DNA of 64,000 nucleotides. Source: Hexactinellida sp. DTS-2022. Its lineage: Eukaryota; Porifera; Hexactinellida. Below the pieces are notes generated by a model. The model ran no database searches, had not been told where the DNA came from, and was given only the letters and a program-made list of their open reading frames with translations. Shown piece by piece: positions 47,539-58,500 of this stretch; the stretch's first letter is position 1; every line of letters starts with the position of its first letter. The DNA lies in assembly GCA_028753945.1 (NCBI GenBank), contig JAPNXP010000007.1:1240001-1304000 (forward strand), in the 5' to 3' direction. Both the position numbers and the translations under genes were made by a program.

Positions 47539-48037
47539 CAGGGTATTATACAGAGGGGGGGGCGCCCCGGGATTTCCCCCCCCTAGCTTGAGTTCCCCCC
47601 CCCCTGGAAATATGCTGCTAAGTTCTTATTTTCAGTTAAAATTAGGTGTTTTTAGCCTTTTATAAAGAGACAAATCGACGTATTCTTCTCTAGGCTAGAA
47701 TATTTTATGTTAAAAGTTCTGTATCTTCCCCACACATACCATTCAAACATTACTAGTGATATTCATTAATGAAATTGTGCCAGAAGCTATAATTATCTTC
47801 CATTAGTTACCACAGCTTCAAATACTAAGTGATTATTTTACAGCAATAGCTCTCCATTGTTAGCAATAATACTTTGCACTATAAATTTTATCTGGCTTCC
47901 AGGGGCTTCGCCCCTGGACCCTACTGGGGAGCTAGCAGCGCCCCCCAGACCCCCAGCTGGCGAAGCAATTATTTAGTGGATCCTGGTACTAGCAGACTTT
48001 CCCCCCCCCCTGAAGAAAAATCCTGTATAAAACCCTG
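47539..48037. mobile_element. 5 bp-target G/C-run element, copy 2
   Basis: Duplication CCCGT (47534-47538 and 48038-48042), ends CAGGGTATTATACAG and CTGTATAAAACCCTG. G-runs at one end and C-runs at the other. The undisturbed target GATCCCCGTCCCTA appears elsewhere in the host element (48984-49000), confirming the junction. Confidence 0.85.
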
Positions 48038-48319
48038 CCCGTCCCTAAATCGCTAGCGTTTTAGGGACCCCTTGTATCCCAAAAACGCTAGGGATATAGG
48101 GATCAATTCAGTGATATAGGGACCCCACCCAAGGCCACCCATATAGAATCTATAGGCTCAATGCATACCACCCCTGGCCTAAATCCTTCACTATCTTTAG
48201 TTTTTGTATGAAAAATAGTGAAAAATAGAAAGTGAAAATGAAAAATAGGAAAATAGAAAGAGAAAAATATTTCTAAGTTCAAAAATAGAAAGAGGATCGA
48301 TATTTTTTGTAAATGCCGT

Positions 48320-48784
48320 ACTCAAGAAGGAGGCAAAATGTACAATGCAATGTGCGGATTGTCAAGAATGGTTTCACGAAGAAAGTATGCGGATCGCCGG
48401 ATTCCGATACTGGCGCAGAGTTGGAATCGGGTCCACTTTTCAGAACCCGACCCGACCCGAACCCGACGAGCTTCAACCCGAACCCGACCCGAACCCGATT
48501 CTAAATCCGAATCTTAACCCGAACCCGATTCTAAATCCGAATCTTAACCCGAACCCGACCCGAACCCGAAGTGTATATAAGTGTAGATATTAACTGATCA
48601 ACTTCGAACCCGAACCCGACCCGAACCCGATTCTAAATCCAAATCTTAACCCGAACCCGACCCGAACCCGACCCGAACCCGACCCGAACCCGACCCGAAC
48701 CCGACCCGACCCGAGAAACCCGAACCCGATTCCAACTCTGTACTGGCGTGGATAGGCCCAAACTATAAGTGGGCGTGTGAAATT
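48320..48784 (+). pseudogene. PHD-finger relic split by a hAT-type element
   Basis: Upstream of the insertion the frame gives KCTMQCADCQEWFHEESM, the C-X2-C...W-F-H centre of a PHD finger. Downstream another frame gives LAWIGPNYKWACEICKEM then a stop, the closing W-X-C-X2-C. The two halves are separated by a 325 bp insertion and are also one base out of frame, so decay is not due to the insertion alone. The stop right after the finger suggests it was C-terminal. Likely a transposase tail rather than a host chromatin protein; this is inference. Confidence 0.65.
48416..48740. mobile_element. hAT-type element filled with CCGAACCCGA repeats
   Basis: Exact 8 bp duplication TACTGGCG (48408-48415 and 48741-48748) and perfect 17 bp inverted ends CAGAGTTGGAATCGGGT. 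The interior is a satellite-like series of CCCGAACCCGACCCGAAC hexamer/dodecamer variants, with two longer repeats containing ATTCTAAATCC. Confidence 0.93.
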
Positions 48785-49232
48785 TGCAAAGAAATGTAGT
48801 AGGCCAGATAATTACCTATCTACACAGACTACGTAACTGTGACCTATCTATATCAAGTAGTCACATAATCAGGTACTTTAGACCTTTAATTTAGGATATT
48901 CTCACTTTATGTAAACCGAACACGACCACAAAACGCTAGCTATATAGGGACCCCAAGACCACAAAACGCTAGCGATATAGGGATCCCCGTCCCTATATCG
49001 CTAGTGTTTCAGGGACCCAGAGGGCCCAAAACGCTAGCGTTTTAGGGACGGGGATCCCTAAATCGCTGGATAGTCGATACCCAAAACGCGCTTACACCGG
49101 AACCGTTGTCCGTTATTTAGAGGTTGTCACGCTATTTGGAGTGTCCGTTATGGGAGGCTCCACTGTATATCTTATTGTTTTCACTAATTTCCATCATTCA
49201 TTATTGCATTATTATTTCACAAGTATGTCTTT

Positions 49233-49449
49233 CCATTTCAAGAGGTGCCCATGAGCGGTGTAAGCGAGCTTACCGCACTGTAAGCGAAACCACAAATGAG
49301 CTGGCAAGATTCAAGGAAAGGAGGCTGACAAGCGGATGGACCTGATTCAGGTAATAGCGTCGATTCAGAAGCTACAAGAAAAGATTCGGGAGGAACTTGA
49401 GTCGCGATATGCGGATTTAATACTCAAACATCTAAAAGTATATAAATAG
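49233..49449 (+). pseudogene. Coiled-coil-like coding fragment
   Basis: Two overlapping frames: HERCKRAYRTVSETTNELAR then, one frame over, KEADKRMDLIQVIASIQKLQ and further heptad-like residues to a stop at 49449. The switch lies near 49311. It could be a broken gene or adjoining exons. Its partner may be the fragment at 47285-47421. No named domain recognised. Confidence 0.4.
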
Positions 49450-50142
49450 TTAGCTAATACGTGGTCACGGATTTCTGTACTGTACACCTTAGTTGCTAAA
49501 TTGAATGTATACTATACATCCATATGGAAACAAAAAGTAAGTAAGTATGTCAATCATGTCGGCTGGGCCGGATTAGGCTGGTGGGTGGGCCCTTTGTGTT
49601 GTGTTTGTAAGGAAGCGGATCAAGGGGGGGGGGCACAAAGGGCCTGGGTCTCCCCTTCGAAACTGAAATTGACTAAAATTAAGGCTGAAATTACAAAATA
49701 AATAAGGACTTCTGCCTCAAGTTTGAATTATGGCTTCTTATTAAAAAATTCGAGTTTAAATTGAAAATGTTTATACAAACACATAAATAAGTATTTTTTA
49801 AATTACCTACCATTTATGCTAAAATTAAAAGTGATTACATTACATTTTTCAAGCATATAAATACAGCTCAATCATCTTATAAAATCAGAAATAATTGTCA
49901 GCAATAATACTAAACAGAATAAAATACTCAATTCTCATTAGTGCAATTCAACCTTAGAAGATTCAATTTATACTGATTGAAATATATCTACTCGCACCAT
50001 GTACATTATACTCTTATTTATGTATAGGCTACATGTACCTATTATATTTATACAGTGATACAAGTTTGATGCATTTTATAAGAGTCAAGAATTCTATAAT
50101 TATATCCTCAGATGTTCACATTCTCTAGTTTGATCTCATTAC
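49450..50142. other. No gene recognised
   Basis: AT-rich. A hairpin-like pair GGGCCCTTTGTG / CACAAAGGGCC at 49588-49641 surrounds a G-run and may be a miniature-element remnant. Confidence 0.5.
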
Positions 50143-50146
50143 TTAA

Positions 50147-52190
50147 GGGTGCTCTGTACTGATATTTTGACACCCGACGACCTAATGTTTTTATTGCGTT
50201 TTTGGATAGTACTAATATATCTAAGATATCCCTGAAAATATTAGAGTTCTACTATGTGTATATCCTTAGTTATGAACTAGACAATGTCAATATAGGCCTA
50301 ATCCATACTAGCCAAATATTTACAAAAAAAATTTATGTTAGTTTTTAGCGCGAAACATGTCAATTATAAAATATACCTGAGTCAATACTCAATGTTTTAA
50401 ATCGAACCGAAATATGCTTTTTCTTTAATCTACTCTATGTTATTGTCATTTTTGTGAAATTGGTCAAAAAAACCCCAATATTTTTCATTAAAAGTATACT
50501 AATTCAATTTTTTTGTATTATATTGCCAAAACTGCCCGCTTTTAAAACATGCGCCTACATATACTGAGCATTTTAAAAAAAAGTTTGACTTTCTAGAATA
50601 AAAATTCTCTTTTTTACATCCATATGCCCAAATGGTCTTTTTTTACACCTTCATAATTAGCATTTAATTAATTTGTGTCGAAGTGGCTGAGTCCAGAATA
50701 TGAAAGTGCGAGGAAAAGGAGTTCCTAAACTGCATAAAATAGATAATGTCATTTGAAATTGAATTAGACTATTTTTAGAAATTTAGAGCTAAGCTCTATC
50801 TCATTTGGATCAGAAGTTGGATTTTTGTCAGCTTTTTAACATATTGCCACTTTGACACCACCATATTTGGGCATTTGAAATCAGAACACATCATTCGAAT
50901 TATAATATAATCCCAAAAGTTTATCCAATGAGTAAGAAATAGTATCATGATGTGACTAGAATTTTAGAGCTAGTCTCTGCTGTCCAGAGATCAAGAGTTA
51001 CAAAATTTGCTTCGTCATCAAAATTGGGCACATCAAATTACCATATATGGTCATGTTAAAAAGTGTGACACCTAGAGTCCTAAAATGTATTATAAACGTA
51101 TAGAAAGTCAGGTATTTACAGTATTTTCTAATGCCTATGATCATTTTATCTCAAAGCGTTTCTGAAATATCAACAGGTGTGAAATGTCAGATTTTTTGCC
51201 CCCTTCTGTGGCCCAAAAGTCCATAACTTATCGAATAATGATTGGATCGTGTTGTGTAACGTCTCATTTTGTGCGCAAATGCTATTTCCATATTTGTATT
51301 ACCAAATTGGTGTTTTATATAATACTTTATTGTATATTTGAGGGCCTTGAGGTGTGAAAATATGACAAAACAGACAAAACCATAGTCATAAATTGGTCAT
51401 AACTCATGATATATTATTGTAAAAGTGTTGAAAACAAATGCTACGCATAGATAAGAAGCTGGCGCATTTTTATGAAGAATAACAGAATTATTCTGCTGAC
51501 CAATTTCCCACAGTAATATATGATCACCGGGTACTTGCATACCCTTCATATTCTTTTATGCCCCTAATTTCCTAATTTTTGACATATTCCTGAACTTTTT
51601 GACGTGAACTTGTATATTTTGACCTGTAGATTCCGAAATTTTTAATTTTGGGAACAATATATGGCAGTGTAGAATTTTATCACCTCTTTTGATGTTGAAA
51701 TTCGGAAAAATTCGTGGGCCGCAGCCTTAGAATGCTTATAAAACCAAAAATAATAATCAGAAAGTCAAAAAATTTCTCTGGGGTAACACATGATGCTTCC
51801 TCAGACCCTTGAACTAGAATTGAAAAATTTTTCTTCTAACATTTTATAACGATAGTTTAGTGCACGACTGCGTTTTATGATTATTTTGAAAAAATGCCCT
51901 TTAGCATCGTTTCTTCTGCAAAAATAAATAAAATAAAAATTATTACTGAGAGGAAATAGTCTCATAATAATATGTTCAAAAATTCAAAAAGATTCAACAA
52001 TTTTTGAAAAAATGTCATGCCCATATAAGGAAGTCGACGTCTTATTTTATTAAAAAACACCATCTTGATTGAAAATTAAGAAAAAAAAAATCATAGAAGT
52101 CAATCTCTATCTCATCTAGAGTATTCCTAGTAGTAAATTATGCAATTCTGAGATTCACCGTGAACGCCCGAATATCAATACAGATTACCC
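50147..52190. mobile_element. TTAA-target DNA element (2.0 kb), no transposase
   Basis: TTAA on both sides (50143-50146, 52191-52194). Ends GGGTGCTCTGTACTGATATT and AATATCAATACAGATTACCC are inverted with three mismatches. No frame of 60 or more codons inside. Contains AGAGCTAAGCTCT and phrases like AAGTGTGACACCTAGAGTCC resembling text in the 25179-26579 element. Probably non-autonomous piggyBac or Kolobok type. Confidence 0.78.
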
Positions 52191-52194
52191 TTAA

Positions 52195-52457
52195 ATCTCA
52201 TAGCACATTTCTGTGCAGTCATACTTAGCAGCACTATGTACGTTATTACTATCTCACTGAATTCATACTGGGGTATATTTATTCTTACTAGATTGTATAA
52301 TGATTTATTTCTATATTTTCGCGATATTTAGCCTTCATTTGCGTACCTCTTGATTAGAACGCATTCGTGGACCCACCCGTCGCACTTTTAATTCCTCGAC
52401 ATCGCGACAATCCCACATCATCCGTCCATAGCCTAGCCTAGCTATTCTACACTTATA
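52195..52457 (+). promoter_or_regulatory. Probable 5' flank or leader of the host gene
   Basis: Between the TTAA element and the first coding exon lies 260 bp with rising GC content near 52370-52440. No TATA box stands out at a fixed distance. The start ATG has A at -3, a favourable context. Confidence 0.35.
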
Positions 52458-52530
52458 ATGAACCAACACCCTCCCGCCCCAAAGAGACCCCGGTCCAACT
52501 CTCCCAACGGACACCCGGACGACTCAATGG
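52458..52530 (+). CDS. Host gene, first coding exon
   Basis: ATG at 52458, donor GTAAGA at 52531. Codes for the proline-rich start and basic KRPR stretch. GC content is much higher than in the flanks. Confidence 0.7.
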
Positions 52531-55500
52531 GTAAGATTACACACATTATTTTATAATTACTTATAACCACACATTGTATTATACTTATACATTACACAAA
52601 CAGAATGAGAGAGTGTGTCTTGAGCTGTCTCCCTCTACAGTGATACGATCATCTTGTAGGCCTATATAAGGAAAGCACGTATTAGACACTTTTTACATCA
52701 GGGTTCCGAAAACTAGGTTTTTCAGACCGCATGCGGCCTGAAACAACCTTATGTGTGGCCTGATAGCCCAATGGAAATTGTATCATGTGTGGCCTGAGAG
52801 ACATTTATGCACTTTTTGCTTATAAATTAGTATATATAGTTCTAGTATTAGCACAACATAATACAGTAGATGTCGGATATAAGCACACCGGTTATAAGAA
52901 CATATCGGATATAAGCACACCGGTTATAAGAACATATCGGATATAAGCACACTATGTTGGAAAACTGTTTCCATATACCCTATATAATTATGTCGGCTAT
53001 AAAAACATGCTGGTTATAAGCACATAAAGTGCAGTTCCCGACGATGTGCTTATAACCGGCATCTACTGTAGTTTTGTTATAAATTTCGAAAAATGTATCG
53101 ATATTGTTTGCGGCCTGAGGAAAATTTTGTTAAGATTATGTGGCTTGATATAAATGAAGTTTGCGGAACCCTGGTTTACATTCAATAAACTCTAAGGCTA
53201 AAACAAATACAATTTTCGGGAAAATTTATTCTAAATTTGTTTGTTAAATTCAAACGAATAATTGTGTCCAATGTGAAAATGATGTGTATAAGTAGGGCTA
53301 GACGGATATATATAGATGCCTAATATTCTTCATTTGTTTATAATTCGATTTAGTTATGTGCCCCCTTAGGCCCCCCTACGTTGACTGGTTAAAAATTCGT
53401 TTTAAGATACAGTGGATTCCTGTTATAAGAATCATATTCGGGAAACGATATTTTTATTACTTGAAAAGTATCGGTTCTAAGAACATATTTCTCTCTTACC
53501 CCAACGATATCATATTCTTATAACCGGTATACTCTCTATTTGGAAATTCGATCCATTATATTATTGGTATATCTGTATGGACTGTGTAAATACAATGTTA
53601 GAATCAGAATTAGATATAATATTATTATTATTACAATTTACATTCTCCAATAGAACGTACTACATTCTCATATACAATTATGACTAGAAAATCTCATTTT
53701 CATAGATAAGAATCTAACATTTAAATATTTGCTATTTTAATTCGATATTCCTGAAATTATGTTGGGAAAGGAGAGAGCATTCTACTTATAATTTGCATTT
53801 GTAGCTAGTATTAATCTACGTACATTACAACCTAGATACACCTATTATTGTCATTATTTGCTCTGTTATCCGTTGTACCATATACTACTTAAGAGTTTAA
53901 TATAACACTAATTATGTAACTTTATTAATAATACAGTGGAACCTCTATAAGTGGGGAGCATGGGACGGGGAAAATGGGACGGGGAAAATTTCAATTGCCC
54001 CCCATTCCCCGGTTATAAAATTCAATTGGAAAAACATTATATATGCTATATTATACAAAGTATTCATATAACACACACATTAATGCACGTTATAGTTATT
54101 ATTTGTGTATTATGACAATTTAGTTAACTGCTGATCTACACTAGGTGATTTCTTCTAAAAACATCAGAGTAGATCAATCGAAAATATTTTTTCTGTAGAA
54201 CTTTAGAGTCGATTTATTGGAAATATTGTATTATTTTATAAGAATCATGTTAGGATTTGTCCATTCCCCCCATTTATGGAGGTTGTTTTGTATGCAGATA
54301 AAAACTCCTTGAAATTTATGGTCCCCCATTCCCCACTTACCCGCTTATAGAGGTTCATTTGTATGGATATATACGAATATGGTAAAAAAATTCCCCACTT
54401 ATGGAGGTTCCCCATTTATAGAGACCCCACTTATAGAGGTTGCACTGTACTTCTCCCATCACTTAAACTAGCCACCTTATGATACGTCTTAAAATAATTT
54501 CAAATCCTTTCAATACAATGATATTGGTTAATACCGGATAAAGCGAACATATTTTGACGGTCCCCTGGTATTCGTACTAAGGGGTTTCTACTGTACCTGT
54601 AATTTACCAAAATGATAATATACGTATATACAGTAGAACTCGGATAAGAAGTACCACTTTGGGAAAAATACAAAAGTGCGTACTAACCGAGGTACGTATT
54701 ATCCGTATGCATACTCCACGAGTTGAAATACTGACTTATACAATAATGTGAATACGATGTAGGGTGTACAAGTCTCCAACATACTTAACGATATGATTAA
54801 AGTATTTAGATGTAACCTACTCACACAATCAAAACACAAACTAAGTTCTGCTGATAGTTTTCTAGAGTACGTACTAACCGAATTTAAACGAACACATTTT
54901 ATTTAGTTGGAATATAAATTGGTAGTCTTATCCGAGAACGTATTAACCGAATCATTTATATTGGATCTGATAGGAGGAAATAATCTGTTATTAGAGAACA
55001 GTACGTCCAAGCGAGTTCAACTGTATATATAACAATAACTACCTTACAATAATAACCTGTTAATTAATTGGATTCAAATTCCACAGGATTACTGAATGGT
55101 ATTTTGCTTGGCCTGCATTATTTTGGGTTAATTAGATTATCCGCTTAATTGGTACCATTGTGACCCAATTAAGCGGAGCGTTTGTATCAAAAATTCAGAT
55201 TTTTATTATCAAGTTAATAAAGTATCCATAGTTTTTCATAAAATTATGATAATTTCAATTAATAATACAAAATGTAGGTATATTTGTATGAGAAATTGAT
55301 TTGAATTGGAAATGAATGCAATTGATTTAGAAAATTAGCTTACTTTAATTGTGATAGAGTAAGTTAGTTAATTTTGTTAATAAATATCAAACTACTGATA
55401 TACAATTAGGTGTTGTGCTAATCCAATTAAATTAGAACTCGTTATAAGCTTGGCTTGTTTACAAATAATATTGTTAAATTACAGTAGAACCTCTTTAATA

Positions 55501-58500
55501 CGAACACCAACGGACGGTAAAAATTTGTTCGTCTTATCCGGAAATTCGTTTTAACCGTGTTCGTACTAACGAGATTCTACTGTATATCGAAATTTTTATA
55601 GTTAGTAGTGTTGTTGCATGTTGCAGACCTGATATTATTCTGCGAAAACTGTATCATTAATATAACAGTAGACTATCGTTTGTATTAACCAGTTTACTTA
55701 GTAACACGTGTTAATACGATTTTATGATAATGGCCGAGTGTTCGTTCAATGGGTAGACTGGACTATGGATAACAAGTATGATACAGACTAATTAACACGG
55801 TTGTATTGTTAGGGTTTCAACCAATCCCCAACCTTGCCCCGATGCAAGAAGAAGCACACAGCATGATGAACAGCTACGACATAAAAACAAAGATGGAATA
55901 CGACGAGTTCCCAATGATGGCTTTCAACCCACTCGACGAGTTCGGCAGCTACCCCCCGGACCCCTACATGTACCCTTCGCACCTCGCAGACATAAACCAA
56001 CCAATTTCCACCATCGCCGAGCAGACTCCACCCATGCCACACCTCGCACACTTCGCTTCTCAAATCCCACTCAACGCCTCTGAGAAGATGCCGATGGGCG
56101 TGCAGCTGAATCCGCAGTCCGCGCACTCAATGGGGATGGGGGCGATGGGTTACAGCCCTAACTACCATAACTACCTAGGTATGCCCGGGAATGTGCCCCT
56201 GTCCAATATGGGACCCAACGGGCCGCCCCTCGGTCTCCCTCTGCACAGCGGACACATGCCTCAGGGACCTAGCCCCGCCATGAGTCATGCTATCAAGCCC
56301 AACAACACCAACCCTACGCTAACACAGCCTAATGAACAAACCTCCGACAATAAATCAGAAATTAACGCGAGTAAGCAGAGAGATCCGATACACAACCTTG
56401 GAGTGAGTTTTGTTTTTCATTATTTGTAAATGCGAAGTGTGTTGCAAACTGAGGTTAATAATACAGCTGAGTTCCCATAATAACAGTCAGTTTGTTTGGA
56501 AATGGATTTTAAGTCCCAAGGGAACTCATCATGTTTATAATTCAGTTTCTAAAATAGTACATAATAGCACCATATTTCGTATAAAACGCTTTTCTATTTA
56601 CTTATTATTAAACATATTTAATTGGAGTCCAATGATTCCTAATCAAAAATTGATTGCTAAAACAAGAGTAAACTCTCGTTATAACGAAGTGCTTTGGACC
56701 TGTAAATTCCTTCGTTATATCCCGATATTCGTTGTAGCCGGATAATAATTAACGCATTTAGTGCTCTGGGGGAAATATCCATTTCGTTATAAGCGGGTAT
56801 TTCTTTATATATCCGATTTCGTTATAACGGGAGTTCACTGTATTCGTTTCTATTATAACCTTAGACTCAGTGAGATAATTAGTCTATAATCTAGCAACTG
56901 AATGTCTCACAGGAATTTATCTGTATTCATAACGCCATCTTCGTAAGAACAACAAAATTATTTGTCACCGATTAAGTGTAACAACAACAGATTTAGGATC
57001 TGTTGTAAAATTGCCGATATTGAAGTGGATTTGTATATGAATTATACATATTAAATACCTTAATCCAAATGCCATATGAAAATTAAAAGTAGAATATTTC
57101 TGATTAATGAACTATGTTATGATAATCTCATTTTTTCTAATTTATATGAGAACTCTCTTTCGGATTAGCGAGTTTTATGTAACAGGTGTATGTACAGTGC
57201 AACTTCGATACAGTAGACCTCGCTATTCCGAACAGCGGTTTTCTGATTCAAATATTTCTGTCCGATTAGTCAATTCGTTCAGATTACTGTTACATTTTAT
57301 ATAGACAGCTATAAAATGAGAACCTCGCTAATCCAAACCAAAAGTTATCCAAACCTTTGTATTCCGAACAAAACGTAGACTTAAACACTTGTCAAGGAGC
57401 TATTTTTATACTTCCTTAGTAATATGCGTACCTATATATAGTATATATAATTTTTTCTTACTTTTTTAATAAATATTTTATGGATCCCCGTTCGGTATAG
57501 CCAGAGTGTAATCTGAGTCAGTGCCAGATAAGTTTGTGTAATTAATACCAACGCAACAACATTAATCAAGGTTGCTCTGAATTAAATGTACATTTTGGTA
57601 ACAGGACAGGCAGAAGCGGATTCTTTAAAAAATTCTGGGGGGGGGGGCAGATTGAACTTATTAGAGCTACTTTTTGATTCCATTATAGAATACTACACAG
57701 TACACATACTAAAGCTACAATTTGTCCATGTAGGCTAATACGCGTTCATCCTATTAGAATTTCCAATAAATTATATTATCTTTCTTGTTTACTAAATAAT
57801 TTCAGTTATTCTAATGTTGAAAAACTGGGAGGCAATTGCCCCCCCCCCATGGCCCCCCAGGAATCCGCCGTTGAGGACAGGAAAATCGTTTAGCTGCACT
57901 AATTGGCTTATACTACGAAATTAACTAAAGCTATTGTTCATAAAGTATAAAATCCTAATTTTAGAATGTTATAAAGTATCTAATTTCTTGTTAATAGAAA
58001 TATGTAGTCATACATACATTGTATCAAATATATTTGTATTCTGTATTAATCCCTGGTGAGTATTACTCTACGATTTCATTAATCAACACATAATCATACT
58101 TTGACCTAAATGCTTGTTATTCTAAGAAAACTCATGTATCATTATCAATCAATTTAATAACTTGGGTAAGTTATCTAAATTAAAAAATTTTTATTGCTAA
58201 GTTGTGTAATACGCGTACTACATATAATACGTATTATACGTTTTTAAGTTTTATATGCCTTTCTAACGATGAATACTTCTAATAACTTTTGTAATAAGTA
58301 ATAACATAGCATTCTATACTCTAAGGCAATGCCGCGGTTCATAGGCGTCGGAAATGGGCCAGCTAGACTTCGGGCCGGCTCAATCGATTGAGGGGCCGCT
58401 ACGTTCACGGCATGCGTCTCGCTGCGAGTTCATGCAAGGGTTTATGTGCATCAGTGCATGCGGGCGGGTGGCCGGATTAGGCGGACGCTTCATCGATCTA

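Larger units (their letters stand above)
47459..49165. mobile_element. pogo/Tigger-like element carrying nested insertions
   Basis: TA-flanked (47457-47458, 49166-49167). The ends CAGTAGAGCCTC and GAGGCTCCACTG are inverted, as are inner GTGTAAGCGCGTTTT and GGTATC plus CAGCGAT segments. Inside are a 5 bp-target element (47539-48037), a hAT-type element (48416-48740), short CGCTAGCGTTTTAGGGA repeats and a PHD-finger relic. Some pogo-type transposases end in a PHD-like finger, so the relic may be its own gene remnant. Confidence 0.8.

Noticed and set aside
55809-56126. Minus-strand 105-codon frame across host exon 2
   Set aside because: Antisense of a well-supported exon; lacks motifs.
57192-57320. 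Complete pogo-like element
   Set aside because: Only one side has a proper end; the other copy is in direct order, so it is listed as a relic.
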